Below are positions 1 through 9,937 of a stretch of DNA of 64,000 bases, piece by piece (position 1 is the stretch's first letter; every line of letters begins with the position of its first letter). Source of the stretch: Paraburkholderia nodosa DSM 21604 (GTDB taxonomy: Bacteria; Pseudomonadota; Gammaproteobacteria; Burkholderiales; Burkholderiaceae); NCBI RefSeq assembly GCF_000519185.1, contig NZ_JAFA01000033.1:1-64000 (forward strand), in the 5' to 3' direction. The notes beneath the pieces were generated by a model. That model saw nothing but the letters and a program-made list of their open reading frames with translations. It did not search any database and had not been told where the DNA came from. Made by a program: the position numbers and the translations under genes.

Positions 1-62
1 CTCTTTACGCTTCTTCCCGATTGGCTGTGGCGCGATAACACCGCGACGCAGCAACCCGTCAA

Positions 63-178
63 GCCTGATGACCATAGCGAGCTGGTCCCACCCCTTCCCA
101 TCCCGAACAGGACCGTGAAACAGCTCCACGCCGATGATAGTGCGGATTGCCCGTGTGAAAGTAGGTAATCGTCAGGCT
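63..178 (+). rRNA. rrf: 5S ribosomal RNA
   Basis: The stretch from GCCTGATGACC to the closing GTCAGGC is a complete bacterial 5S rRNA of about 115 nt. Its 5' and 3' ends are complementary and form helix I. The internal CCATCCCGAACAGGACCGTG segment is the conserved loop region. It is the last gene of an rRNA operon whose 23S lies left of the window; positions 1-62 are the 23S-5S spacer. The sequence closely resembles Burkholderiales 5S rRNA. Confidence 0.95.
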
Positions 179-194
179 CCTTATGCTGTAACGT

Positions 195-240
195 CCAGAA
201 CCCCGGTGTCTCCCAGAGAGCACCGGGGTTCTGGCGTTTG
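195..240 (+). terminator. rRNA operon terminator
   Basis: A perfect 14-bp inverted repeat (195-208 with 221-234) encloses a 12-nt loop and is followed by a short T-containing tail. It stands 17 nt after the 5S gene. It is the expected intrinsic terminator of the rRNA operon. Confidence 0.9.
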
Positions 241-273
241 GGCGCTCTAAAAAATAAAAAGCAGCTCGCCAAT

Positions 274-852
274 TCAAGGCGCCAGCCAGGTGCCGCGCCA
301 TTTCCCTTCCTCAAACACCAGACTGGCCCGCCTATGCCCTGCGGGATTCAGATCGAGGTAGTCAATTCTCGATACGGTCACATCAATCAGGCAAAAGTTT
401 TCGAATCCTGCCGATGAGTCGGGATCTCCGGCGTGCGTCGCTGCATGTGCCTCAACAGGTGACGCAACCGGTGTCGCAGGTGCGAGCGGCGTGCGATAGA
501 CGATCAACGTCCGGGGTCTGCTCGAGCTCCAGACCGCCCTCGTTTCCGGGGGCGTCTCGACGATTCTCGCAACGCCGTGCAGCCTTATCTGGATCCCACC
601 GTCGAGATCACAGCCGACGAGCGATATGCGCGGGTCGCGCCTCAGTTCGGCCACCTTCGTAGACCGCACGTCAGTATGAAACATGACTGAGCGCTCCTCG
701 CGAGAGACACGGCGCAACACGACGGTCCGCACGGCAGGCGCACCGTCTAGCGCGATCGTCGCGACCTGCAGCATCGTGAAGGGCGAGCGCTCCTTGCCCG
801 CATTGGCGCCCGCGTGCAGGCGTGCCCAGACCTCATCGACGATCTGATCCAT
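274..852 (-). CDS. Pyridoxamine 5'-phosphate oxidase-like flavin-binding protein
   Basis: The 192-residue product has the split-barrel fold pattern of the PNPOx-like/Alr4036 group: an N-terminal helix, then a strand region containing PAVRTVVLRRV, then the FHTDVRSTKVAEL and PRISLVGCD elements that usually line an FMN site. The C-terminal part ends with the RASLVFEEGKWRGTWLAP type of tail seen in this group. The ATG at 852 is chosen because homology-like sequence begins there and it lies 10 nt after the stop of the upstream SDR gene, so the two are probably co-transcribed. The substrate is unknown; a general flavin-dependent oxidase or reductase is the safest reading. Confidence 0.8.
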   Translation of the reverse strand: MDQIVDEVWARLHAGANAGKERSPFTMLQVATIALDGAPAVRTVVLRRVSREERSVMFHTDVRSTKVAELRRDPRISLVGCDLDGGIQIRLHGVARIVETPPETRAVWSSSRPRTLIVYRTPLAPATPVASPVEAHAATHAGDPDSSAGFENFCLIDVTVSRIDYLDLNPAGHRRASLVFEEGKWRGTWLAP

Positions 853-862
853 ATTCGCCGCG

Positions 863-1567
863 TTACAGAGCACGCACGATGCCGCCATCGACACGGATGT
901 TTTGCCCCGTGATGTACCCCGCGGCATCCGACAACAGGAACGCGACTGTTTGTGCGATCTCCTGTGTCTTCCCGAAGCGGCCAACCGGAATGCGGGCGAC
1001 GATCTCGGGCGTTTCGGGCCAGCTGTCGATAAACCCCGGCAGCACGGAGTTGATTCGAATATTGTCCTTCGCGTAGCGATCGGCATAAAGGCGCGTGAAC
1101 GAACTCAACGCCGCGCGCAGCGCAGAAGAAACAGGCATGGTCTGCTCAGGCGCATCGGCGGCGAAGCTCGAAATATTCACCACCGCGCCGCCGCCTTGCT
1201 CGAGAAACGCAGGCGTCACGCGACGCAGCACGCGAGCGACGTTGAGCACGATGAGATCGAGCCCGAGGTGCCACTGTTCGTCTGCGATGGAAAGCAGATC
1301 GCCCTTCGGCGGATGCCCCGTGTTGTTCACCACCGCGTCGATGCGGCCATACTTTTCGAGCGTTTCGCGAACGAACCGGTCGATACAGTCGGGCTCGGTT
1401 ACCGAGCCCGTAAAGCCGAATCCGCCAAGCTCTCTCGCGAGTTCTGCCGCGCTGCCGGAGGGTGACATCAAGGCCAGACGGTAGCCGCTGGCTGCCAGTT
1501 CGCGCGCGATCGCCGCGCCCATACCCTTGCCGGCGGCCGTGACGAGTGCTACTTTTTCTACTGCCAT
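863..1567 (-). CDS. SDR-family protein with degenerate catalytic site
   Basis: This 234-residue protein is a short-chain dehydrogenase/reductase by fold. It has a TAAGKGMG nucleotide-binding loop near residue 10, a VVNNTG segment near residue 82, NISSFA with the usual active-site serine, and a C-terminal AGYITGQNIRVDGG. The usual YxxxK catalytic pair is not there: the corresponding stretch reads VSSALRAAL, giving Ser for Tyr and Arg for Lys. A perfect AGGAGG ribosome site precedes the ATG. It is the first gene of a two-gene operon with the PNPOx-like gene and is divergent from a LysR regulator 187 bp away, which is the likely regulator. Activity as a normal dehydrogenase is doubtful. Confidence 0.85.
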   Translation of the reverse strand: MAVEKVALVTAAGKGMGAAIARELAASGYRLALMSPSGSAAELARELGGFGFTGSVTEPDCIDRFVRETLEKYGRIDAVVNNTGHPPKGDLLSIADEQWHLGLDLIVLNVARVLRRVTPAFLEQGGGAVVNISSFAADAPEQTMPVSSALRAALSSFTRLYADRYAKDNIRINSVLPGFIDSWPETPEIVARIPVGRFGKTQEIAQTVAFLLSDAAGYITGQNIRVDGGIVRAL

Positions 1568-1754
1568 GGTGCTCCCTCCTTGAATTAGACTTAGCGCATC
1601 AGCGCTGCGCTACATGGGTTTCGTGTAGAAACTGTATGGCGTTATGACTTGATTGTCGAATGATGATTCTTATAGTCTGACAATAAAATTTCTGCTGGCT
1701 CGTTGCTGGACCACTGCGGGCTGATCGCCGGTTTTCCACTAGCCAATTTACCCG

Positions 1755-2678
1755 TTGAAGCATTCATTGAAGCCACGCCACTTGCCGCCGCTGAATGCGC
1801 TCCGCGCCTTCGACGCGTCCGCCCGGCACCTCAATTTCCGCCTCGCGTCCGCGGAGCTCGGCGTCACGCAAGGCGCCGTCGCGCAACAGGTGCGGGTGCT
1901 GGAGGACGCCCTCAATTTGCCCCTTTTCGCGAGGGGGCCGCGGGGTCTCGCTCTCACAACCGAGGGGCAGACTTACTTCGCTGCCGTTCAGCGGGCGCTC
2001 ACGATCGTCGCCGACGCGACCGCGGCACTGAACCTGCGCTCGACCTCCCTTACGATCAGCACGACGCCGTCATTCGCTTCGAAATGGCTAATACCCAGGC
2101 TGGCAGAATTTGGAGAGCAACACCCGGAAATCGACGTCCGGATCATTGCTGACGCGGCGCTGTGCAACTTCAGGACCGACGGCGTGGATATCGCGGTGCG
2201 GCTCGGCAAGCCCCCGTTCGCGAAAGGTCTCGTCAGCGACCTGCTATTTCCGCTGCAGGTGTTCGCCGTAGCCAGCCCGCAACTGCTCAAGCCCGATCAC
2301 CCGGTGCGCACGATCGCGGACCTGGAAAATTATGTGCTGCTCCACGATTCTCATGATCTGTGGCCGGAATTTTTCAACGCCCTGGGCTGCACCAACGATG
2401 TGGGCGGGCTGAAAGGGCCGCACTTCAGTCAATCGTCGCTCGCCATCGATGCCGCCATTGCGGGGCAGGGCATTGCGCTCACGAGTGAGCATCTCGTCGA
2501 GCGCGATATCACGGCCGGAAGGCTGCGACGCCTGTTCGATTTCTCGTTGCCATTGTCGCTAGGTTATTACGTCGTCCTCCCGCAGACCAGCGTCCGGTGG
2601 GAGACGAGCCAGAAGCTGCGGACCTGGCTGCTCGCCCAGTTCAACTCCGCATCGAAAGCGGCGCCATCAGCGCGTTGA
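1755..2678 (+). CDS. LysR-family transcriptional regulator, GcvA-like
   Basis: The 307-residue protein has an N-terminal winged helix-turn-helix (LNALRAFDASARHLNFRLA, then ELGVTQGAVAQQVRVLE) and a C-terminal periplasmic-binding-like effector domain, the usual length and order for LysR regulators. The PPLNALRAF start and the TDGVDIAVRLG motif are typical of the GcvA/AmpR-like branch. It is transcribed away from the SDR/PNPOx-like operon. The 187-bp intergenic region contains ATTGTC (1652-1657) and its inverse GACAAT (1679-1684), plus GAAT-GATG-ATTC between them, which are candidate operator halves. It probably controls the divergent operon; the effector is not evident. Confidence 0.88.
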   Translation: MKHSLKPRHLPPLNALRAFDASARHLNFRLASAELGVTQGAVAQQVRVLEDALNLPLFARGPRGLALTTEGQTYFAAVQRALTIVADATAALNLRSTSLTISTTPSFASKWLIPRLAEFGEQHPEIDVRIIADAALCNFRTDGVDIAVRLGKPPFAKGLVSDLLFPLQVFAVASPQLLKPDHPVRTIADLENYVLLHDSHDLWPEFFNALGCTNDVGGLKGPHFSQSSLAIDAAIAGQGIALTSEHLVERDITAGRLRRLFDFSLPLSLGYYVVLPQTSVRWETSQKLRTWLLAQFNSASKAAPSAR

Positions 2679-2842
2679 AGCTGCCGTTCGCAGCCAGCAA
2701 GTTCTGCGCCACCATCCGCATTGCACCGCAGCGCCTCACCGAGAGGCAGCACGTGCGCACGCATTCATCGTTCGATCACCTTGCCGGTGCATAATGACTG
2801 AACCGCCGATGCAGTCGATGACTATCCGCCAAGGAGTTCGTC

Positions 2843-5800
2843 ATGCTTGCGAGGAACGAAGAATTCGTCGCCCATCTGCTCTCCGACGTCATGGAATTTG
2901 CGCGGGCGCGCTTGCCCGAGCCGACATTCCAGATCGTCGAGCCATTCCTGCGGCACTACTACGATTTCGCCGACGCCGAAGATCTGCGCAGCCGCGGCAT
3001 CGCCGACCTCTACGGCGCCGCCATGGCGCACTGGCGAACCGCGCAGCGCTTCGTGCCGGGCAGCGAGCGCATGCAGGTCTACAACCCGATCCTCGAACAG
3101 CATGGTTGGCATTCAGACCATACGGTCATCGAAATCGTGAACGACGACATGCCGTTTCTCGTCGATTCGGTTTCCATGGCCGTCAACCGTCTGGGCCTCG
3201 CCCTGCATTCCGCGCTGCACCCCGTATTCCGGATCTGGCGCGGCAAGGACGGCACGATCGAGCGTGTGGACGAGGGCGGCGCTAGCGCCGGCGACGGGCA
3301 ATCGCAACTCGCCTCGTTCATCCATTTCGAGGTGGACCGCTGCGGCGACGCAGCAAAGCTCGACGAACTGCGCAGCGACATCGCCAAGGTGCTTGGCGAC
3401 GTGCGGGCGTCCGTGGAAGATTGGCCGAACCTGCTCGAGGCCGCGCGCACCACCATCAAGACGATGAAAGCGCGCGAAACGAGCGCAGAGGACATCGAAG
3501 CTCGCGCGTTCCTCGAATGGATGGTGGCCGACCATTTCACCTTCCTCGGCCAGCGCGATTACGCGCTGGTTGCGCATGACGGCGGCTACGCCCTGCGCGG
3601 CGTGGAAGGCTCGGGCCTTGGCATTCTGCGCGAATCGCTGCGCGCGCCGGGCACGCCCGACATCACGCCGTTGCCGCCCGCGGCCGTAGACATCATCAGC
3701 GGCGCGTGGCCCATTTTCCTGACGAAAGCGAACTCGCGCGCCACGGTGCACCGGCCCGGCTATCTCGACTATGTTGGGGTAAAGCTGGTCGGCGCGGATG
3801 GCAAGGTGTGCGGCGAGCGCCGCTTCGTGGGCCTCTACACCTCGACCGCCTATATGGTCTCCACCGCCGAAATCCCGATCGTGCGGCGCAAATGCGCGAA
3901 TATCGTGCGGCGCGCGGGGTTTCTGCCGAAAGGCCATCTCGGCAAATCGCTGGTGACGGTGCTGGAAACCTATCCGCGCGACGAGCTGCTGCAGGCGAGC
4001 GAAGACGAGCTTTTCGACATCGCGCTCGGTGTGCTGCGCTTGCAGGAACACCAGCGTACGCGGCTATTCGTGCGGCGCGACCGCTTCAACCGCTTCGTTT
4101 CCTGCCTCGTGTATGTCTCGCGCGACAAGTACAACACCGATCTGCGGCGGCGGATTGCAAACCTGCTTGTGGACGCCTTCAACGGCGTTTCCGTGGAGTT
4201 CACGCCGCTGCTTTCGGAGTCGGCGATCGCGCGGATTCATTTTGTCGTGCACGCCGAGCCCGCCACGATGCCCGAAGTCGACACGCACGAACTGGAAGCG
4301 CGGCTCGTGCAGGTCACGCGGCGCTGGCAGGACGATCTGGCGGATGCGCTGCTAGACGCATTCGGCGAAGAGCAGGGCACGAGTCTGTTGCATCGCTATG
4401 CCGATTCGTTTCCACCGGGCTATCGCGACGACTATCCGGCGCGCACGGCGGTACGCGACATCGAGCTGATCGAGCGCGTGCAGGGAACGCAGCGCATCGC
4501 GATGAATCTGTACCGGCCCATTGAGGCGGGGCCGCGTACGTTCCGCTTCAAGGTCTATTGCGCGGGCGAAGCGATTGCACTCTCGCGCAGCCTGCCGATG
4601 CTGGAACATCTCGGCGTGCGCGTGGACGAAGAGCGGCCCTATGTGATCGAGGCGCCTTCTTGCGCGCCTGCCTGGGTCCACGATTTCGGCCTCGAACTCG
4701 CGGACGACGCCGAATTCGACATCGAACGTGTGAAGGGGCTGTTCGAAGACGCATTCGAAAGCGTCTGGAATGCACGCATCGAAAACGACGATTTCAACCG
4801 GCTCGTGCTGCGCGCCTATCTGAGCGCGCGCGAAGTCACGATTCTGCGCGCCTATGCAAAGTATCTTCGCCAGGTGGGCTCGACATTCAGCGACGCCTAT
4901 ATCGAGCGTGCGCTAACCGGCAATCCCGCAATCGCCCGGCAGTTCGTCGAGCTGTTCGTACTCCGGTTCGATCCACGCGATTCACAGGCACGCGAAGAGC
5001 GCACCGCGCTCATGCTCAAGGCCATTGAAAGCGCGCTCGACCAGGTGCCCAATCTCGACGAAGACCGTATCCTGCGGCAGTTTCTCGGCGTGATCAATGC
5101 GACGGTGCGCACGAACTATTTCCGCCGCGAGGCCAATGGCGCAGAGCGGCCCTCGCTCTCGTTCAAATTCGATCCGTCGAAAGTGCCTGGCCTGCCCGAA
5201 CCCAAGCCGATGTTCGAGATCTGGGTCTATTCGCCGCGCGTGGAGGGCGTGCATTTGCGCGGCGGACGTGTCGCGCGCGGCGGCCTGCGCTGGTCGGATC
5301 GCCGCGAAGACTTCCGCACCGAAGTGCTGGGTCTGATGAAAGCCCAGATGGTGAAGAACGTCGTGATCGTGCCGGTGGGATCGAAGGGCGGTTTTGTCGT
5401 GAAGAATCCGCCGCCGGCGAGCGACCGCGAAGCATGGATGCGCGAGGGCGTGGCGTGCTATCAGACCTTCCTGCGCGGCCTGCTCGATCTCACCGACAAT
5501 CTCGTGAACAATGCGATCGTGCCGCCGCCCGATGTCGTGCGCCACGACCCCGACGACCCGTACCTCGTCGTGGCCGCCGACAAGGGCACCGCCACGTTCT
5601 CCGACTACGCGAACGCGATATCCGCCGAATACGGCTTCTGGCTCGACGATGCTTTCGCCTCGGGCGGCTCCGTGGGCTACGACCACAAGAAGATGGCGAT
5701 CACGGCGCGCGGCGCGTGGGAGTCGGTCAAGCGGCATTTCCGCGAAATGGGCGTGGATACGCAGGCCACGGATTTCACCGTGGTCGGCATTGGCGACATG

Positions 5801-7684
5801 TCGGGCGACGTGTTCGGCAACGGCATGCTGCTCTCGCCGCATATCAAGCTCGTTGCAGCCTTCGATCACCGCCATATTTTCCTCGACCCCAATCCCGATA
5901 CGGCCGTGAGCCTCGCGGAACGCACGCGGCTCTTCGCGCTCGAACGCTCGAGCTGGGCCGACTACGATCCGGCCACGATTTCGGCCGGTGGCGGCGTGTT
6001 CGCGCGGACCATGAAGACGATTCCACTCTCGGCCGCGGTGCGAACGGCGCTTGGCGTCGAGGCGGCGGCGCTTTCGCCAACCGAGTTGATTCGCGCGATC
6101 CTGCTGGCGAACGTCGATTTGCTCTATAACGGCGGCATTGGCACTTATGTGAAAGCCGCGCGTGAGACCAACGCACAAGTCGGCGACAAAGCCAACGACG
6201 CGGTGCGCGTGAACGGCTCGGAACTGCGCTGCAAGGTCGTGGGCGAGGGCGGCAATCTCGGCGTCACGCAGTTCGGGCGCATCGAGTTCGCGCAGCACGG
6301 CGGCCACATCAACACGGATGCGATCGACAACTCAGCCGGCGTAGATTGTTCGGACCACGAAGTGAATATCAAGATCCTGCTCGGACTCGTGGTGGCCGAC
6401 GGCGAGATGACGACGAAACAGCGCAACACCTTGCTCGCGGAGATGACCGACGAAGTCGGCCTGCTGGTGCTGAGCGACAACTACTACCAGACCCAGGCGC
6501 TTTCGATCGCGGGCCGCTACGCCGTCGAACTGCTCGACGTCGAATCGCGCCTCATGCGCTGGCTCGAACGCGCGGGACGTCTGAACCGCCATATCGAATT
6601 CCTGCCGACCGACGACGAAATCGCCGAACGCCAGGTGGCGAAACTCGGGCTTACGTCGCCAGAGCGCGCCGTGCTGCTCGCTTACAGCAAGATGTGGCTC
6701 TACGACGCGTTGCTCGACTCATCCGTGCCGGAAGACCCGCTCGTCGCGGACTTGCTGATCGACTACTTCCCGCAGCCGCTGCAGCAGCGCTTTAGCGAGC
6801 CGATGCAGCGGCATCCGCTGCGGCGCGAAATTCTGGCGACGCATCTGACGAACGCGCTCGTGAACCGCGTGGGCTGCGCATTCGTGCACCGTTTGATGGA
6901 GGAAACCGACGCGCAGCCCGGCGAAATCGTGCGCGCGTGCATCATGGCGCGCGACGTGTTTGGCCTCAATGACATCTGGCGCGCCATCGACGGGCTCGAC
7001 AATCGCGTGCCCGACGACGTGCAGGCGCGCATGTTCGTCGACATCGCGCGGCTGCTCGAACGCGCGGCGCTATGGTTCCTGCGGCATCTGCAGGCGGGCG
7101 CGGTGGATAACGATGGCATGAGCACACTGCTGGCGCGCTGCCGCGACGCCGCGCAGCGCCTCGCGCCGCAATTGCCGACGCTGTTGCCCGAAGCGGATCT
7201 CGAAGCGCTTTCGGCACGCCAGGGCGAGCTCGTGAAGGCGGGCGTCGAGAACGCGCTCGCGCTGCGCGTGGCGAGCGGAGATATTTCGGTGGCACTGCTG
7301 GACATCGCCGATGTGGCGGCGGCGTGCGACCGCCCGCTGGAGCGCGTTGCGGCAGCGTACTTCGCCTTGGGCACACGGCTCAATTACAGCTGGATTGGCG
7401 AGCGTGCTGCGACGCTGCCCACGCCGACGCATTGGGACACCATGGCGCGCGCGGCGGCGCTCGCCGAGGTGGCGCACCTCAAGCGCGCGCTCACCACGAA
7501 CGTGCTTGCACAAGGCGCCGATGTCGCGGACGCACAAACGCTGGTGGACGCGTGGTGCGCTCAGCACGAGGCTGCGCTGGAGCGCTATGGGCAGTTGCTG
7601 ACGGAACTGCGTGCCTCGAGCGGCGTGAGTCTTTCCGTGCTGCTCGTGATCGTGAGGGCGATGGCGGCGCTCGAAAGGGCTTGA
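2843..7684 (+). CDS. gdhB: NAD-specific glutamate dehydrogenase (large, ~180 kDa class)
   Basis: The 1613-residue product matches the length and layout of the large bacterial NAD-GDHs, which convert glutamate to 2-oxoglutarate and ammonia in amino-acid catabolism. A long N-terminal region with ACT-like regulatory segments is followed by the catalytic core: near residue 810 GGLRWSDRREDFRTEVLG, then KNVVIVPVGSKGGF with the substrate lysine region, then GIGDMSGDVFGNGML and CKVVGEGGNLGVTQ in the Rossmann part. The C-terminal helical domain follows. AAGGAG at 2831-2836 fits the ATG at 2843. It stands alone between a LysR gene and a convergent protease gene. Some annotations use the symbol gdh2 for this family. 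Confidence 0.95.
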   Translation: MLARNEEFVAHLLSDVMEFARARLPEPTFQIVEPFLRHYYDFADAEDLRSRGIADLYGAAMAHWRTAQRFVPGSERMQVYNPILEQHGWHSDHTVIEIVNDDMPFLVDSVSMAVNRLGLALHSALHPVFRIWRGKDGTIERVDEGGASAGDGQSQLASFIHFEVDRCGDAAKLDELRSDIAKVLGDVRASVEDWPNLLEAARTTIKTMKARETSAEDIEARAFLEWMVADHFTFLGQRDYALVAHDGGYALRGVEGSGLGILRESLRAPGTPDITPLPPAAVDIISGAWPIFLTKANSRATVHRPGYLDYVGVKLVGADGKVCGERRFVGLYTSTAYMVSTAEIPIVRRKCANIVRRAGFLPKGHLGKSLVTVLETYPRDELLQASEDELFDIALGVLRLQEHQRTRLFVRRDRFNRFVSCLVYVSRDKYNTDLRRRIANLLVDAFNGVSVEFTPLLSESAIARIHFVVHAEPATMPEVDTHELEARLVQVTRRWQDDLADALLDAFGEEQGTSLLHRYADSFPPGYRDDYPARTAVRDIELIERVQGTQRIAMNLYRPIEAGPRTFRFKVYCAGEAIALSRSLPMLEHLGVRVDEERPYVIEAPSCAPAWVHDFGLELADDAEFDIERVKGLFEDAFESVWNARIENDDFNRLVLRAYLSAREVTILRAYAKYLRQVGSTFSDAYIERALTGNPAIARQFVELFVLRFDPRDSQAREERTALMLKAIESALDQVPNLDEDRILRQFLGVINATVRTNYFRREANGAERPSLSFKFDPSKVPGLPEPKPMFEIWVYSPRVEGVHLRGGRVARGGLRWSDRREDFRTEVLGLMKAQMVKNVVIVPVGSKGGFVVKNPPPASDREAWMREGVACYQTFLRGLLDLTDNLVNNAIVPPPDVVRHDPDDPYLVVAADKGTATFSDYANAISAEYGFWLDDAFASGGSVGYDHKKMAITARGAWESVKRHFREMGVDTQATDFTVVGIGDMSGDVFGNGMLLSPHIKLVAAFDHRHIFLDPNPDTAVSLAERTRLFALERSSWADYDPATISAGGGVFARTMKTIPLSAAVRTALGVEAAALSPTELIRAILLANVDLLYNGGIGTYVKAARETNAQVGDKANDAVRVNGSELRCKVVGEGGNLGVTQFGRIEFAQHGGHINTDAIDNSAGVDCSDHEVNIKILLGLVVADGEMTTKQRNTLLAEMTDEVGLLVLSDNYYQTQALSIAGRYAVELLDVESRLMRWLERAGRLNRHIEFLPTDDEIAERQVAKLGLTSPERAVLLAYSKMWLYDALLDSSVPEDPLVADLLIDYFPQPLQQRFSEPMQRHPLRREILATHLTNALVNRVGCAFVHRLMEETDAQPGEIVRACIMARDVFGLNDIWRAIDGLDNRVPDDVQARMFVDIARLLERAALWFLRHLQAGAVDNDGMSTLLARCRDAAQRLAPQLPTLLPEADLEALSARQGELVKAGVENALALRVASGDISVALLDIADVAAACDRPLERVAAAYFALGTRLNYSWIGERAATLPTPTHWDTMARAAALAEVAHLKRALTTNVLAQGADVADAQTLVDAWCAQHEAALERYGQLLTELRASSGVSLSVLLVIVRAMAALERA

Positions 7685-7715
7685 AGACCTGAACGATGAC
7701 GGCGGTGCAAGCGGC

Positions 7716-9632
7716 TCACGCGGCGGCCGCTTCGGTCACCGCCTGCGTGCTCGCCACGGCCGCCGCATGCTCGCGAATCAGGCGGTAGACCGTCTCGCCG
7801 GCCACCGTCTCCGACTCGAGCAACTGATCGGCAATCGCGCGCAGCACTGGCTCGTTCGCACGCAGCAACGCGAAGCACGCGTCGTTGAGTTCGTGCAGCA
7901 GCCCATTCGCGTGCCCGATCGCGGTCTTCAACTGCAAGCCCGCGACCTGCTGCGGCAGCGCCGCGAGGCTGAACAGGTTGCCATCCGCGTTGAAGCCGTG
8001 CTTCGACACCATGTCGAGGCTGATGCGCGAGGCCTCCTGCAAATCCTGCGCCGCGCCGCTCGATGCTTCGCTGAACATGAGCAGTTCCGCATTGCGCCCG
8101 CCCAGCAGCACCTGGATCTCGTTGCGCAGTTCCGTCTCGCGATACAGGTACTTGTCCTGCATTTTCGTGATCAGCGCCACGCCCAACGCGCCGCCACGCG
8201 GCAAAATCGTCACTTCTTCGAGCACGCCGGTGCCGAGGAGGGCGGCGACGAGGCCATGTCCCGCTTCATGGATCGCAATGCGCGTGCGTTCGTCATCCGA
8301 AAGCGCGCGCTCCGCGCCATTGACGTCGCCAATGCGCGCAATCTTGATCGCCTCGAGAAAATGCACCGCGGCCACTTCCTGCTTACCGGCCTTGCGCGCA
8401 ACGAGACCTGCCTGATTCACGATCATCGAGAGCGTGGCCGGCGAAAGGCCCGTGGTCAGGCGCGCGAGCTGGTTGAAATCGAGGTCGTCGACTTTCGTCT
8501 TCAGATTGCCGGCGTAGAAGCGCAGAATTTCTGCGCGATCCTCCAGATCGGGCAGACGCACCTGCACCGTGCGGTCGAAACGGCCGGGGCGGCGCAGCGC
8601 TTCGTCGAGATTGTCCGGGTGATTGGTCGCGGCGACGATGATCACGCCTTCGTTCGACTCGAACCCGTCCATCTCCGCGAGCAACTGGTTGATGATGCGG
8701 TTGCTTTCCGCCTCGACCGGGCCGCCGCCCGTGTCGGTGCGCTTGCCGAGACCGTCCGCCTCGTCGATGAAGATGACCGTGGGCGCGTTCTTGCGCGCAA
8801 GCTCGAACAGGCGCTTGACCTTCTGGATGCCCACGCCGTAATACTTCGCGCTGAAATAGCTGCCCGTGATGGCGATGAAATTCGCACCGCATTCGCCTGC
8901 AAGCGCCTGCGCGAGGCGCGTCTTGCCGACGCCCGGGCCACCCGTCATCAGCACGCCGCATGGCGCACGCACGCCCATGCTCGTGAACTGCGCCGGCTCG
9001 GTGAGCCACGCGCGCACGTCGGCGAGCGCGGCTTTCGCTTCGCCCGCGCCGATCACGTCGTCGAAGCGCAAAGCAGGCGATTCGCCAAGTAATTGCGCGC
9101 CGCCGCCCATTTCACGGCGCATGAACCACAGCAGGCCGCCTAGCATCAGCACGGGGAGCAGCAGACTGAGCGCGTCGCGCAGGTGGTCGAGGGCTTCTGT
9201 CCAACGCTCGGCGCCGATGCGCACATCGGCGTGCGGCAACCAGACGAGTTGCCAGGTTGGCGTCGCCCCCGGCTTCAGATCGCCGAGCAGCAGGGCGTTC
9301 GCGAACGCGCCATTATGATCGGCCACATAATACTTTTCGCCCTTGATCGTCGAGACGAGAATCGCTTCGCGGCTCACGCCGATTGCGGCGACATCGCGGT
9401 CGCGAATATCGCGCAGCAATTCCGAGGCGTCTTTCTCGCGCTTCGTCCATGGCGACGCGTCATGCCGCATTTCGCTGGCGACACCCGTAAGCGCAGCCGG
9501 CTGGGACTGCGCAAGATTCGCTTCATGCCGCCAGTAGAAAAAGCCAGCCGTCGCCGCGAGCGCGGCCGCGCATACACCCAACGCCACGTATCGGCCAAAG
9601 CGTGACCACCGCGAATTCCTTGCCGGTTTCAT
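7716..9632 (-). CDS. FtsH-like AAA+ membrane zinc metalloprotease (paralogue)
   Basis: The 638-residue protein has the FtsH layout: a membrane segment at residues 14-31, an extracytoplasmic domain, a second membrane segment (LSLLLPVLMLGGLLWFM), an AAA+ module with Walker A GGPGVGKT and Walker B VIFIDEAD, an RPGRFDR second region of homology, then the protease domain with HEAGH zinc site and the downstream GAAQDL aspartate. It is clearly diverged from housekeeping FtsH. The pore loop reads YYGVG where FtsH has MFVGVG, and the C-terminal tail is different. It is convergent with the glutamate dehydrogenase gene (31 bp apart). It is likely an accessory quality-control protease of the inner membrane; its substrates are unknown. 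Confidence 0.88.
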   Translation of the reverse strand: MKPARNSRWSRFGRYVALGVCAAALAATAGFFYWRHEANLAQSQPAALTGVASEMRHDASPWTKREKDASELLRDIRDRDVAAIGVSREAILVSTIKGEKYYVADHNGAFANALLLGDLKPGATPTWQLVWLPHADVRIGAERWTEALDHLRDALSLLLPVLMLGGLLWFMRREMGGGAQLLGESPALRFDDVIGAGEAKAALADVRAWLTEPAQFTSMGVRAPCGVLMTGGPGVGKTRLAQALAGECGANFIAITGSYFSAKYYGVGIQKVKRLFELARKNAPTVIFIDEADGLGKRTDTGGGPVEAESNRIINQLLAEMDGFESNEGVIIVAATNHPDNLDEALRRPGRFDRTVQVRLPDLEDRAEILRFYAGNLKTKVDDLDFNQLARLTTGLSPATLSMIVNQAGLVARKAGKQEVAAVHFLEAIKIARIGDVNGAERALSDDERTRIAIHEAGHGLVAALLGTGVLEEVTILPRGGALGVALITKMQDKYLYRETELRNEIQVLLGGRNAELLMFSEASSGAAQDLQEASRISLDMVSKHGFNADGNLFSLAALPQQVAGLQLKTAIGHANGLLHELNDACFALLRANEPVLRAIADQLLESETVAGETVYRLIREHAAAVASTQAVTEAAAA

Positions 9633-9937
9633 GAATCCATTCCTGCCCGGCGCCGCCGTGACGGCGCCAGATAATCTATCGTGGGACTGGAGGCGCTCGA
9701 ACGTCTCGCCTTGCGTAGTCCATGGATAGTCAGGAATACGAAAACGACCCTTTTAATTGCGCTGCTCCTTTCGAATTATGCCTGCGTTGGGCGGCACGCG
9801 AAAAAAGGGATTGGCGGATAAATACCTTTTAATCCGGTGATTTAGCGAGGTTTCGCGGTCTCTTAGGGGGCGCGAACAGCAATGTACGCCGGTTTGGGTG
9901 GTTTTCCCGAGAGGGCCAGACCATGCCGCAGACAGAA
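9633..9937. other. Intergenic region, no gene seen
   Basis: About 305 bp between the FtsH-like gene (its upstream side) and the stop of an unknown gene. It should carry the FtsH-paralogue promoter. An AT-richer patch lies at 9740-9850, but no clear promoter, operator or terminator can be assigned. A 62-codon minus-strand frame here has no family signal and was not accepted. Confidence 0.5.
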
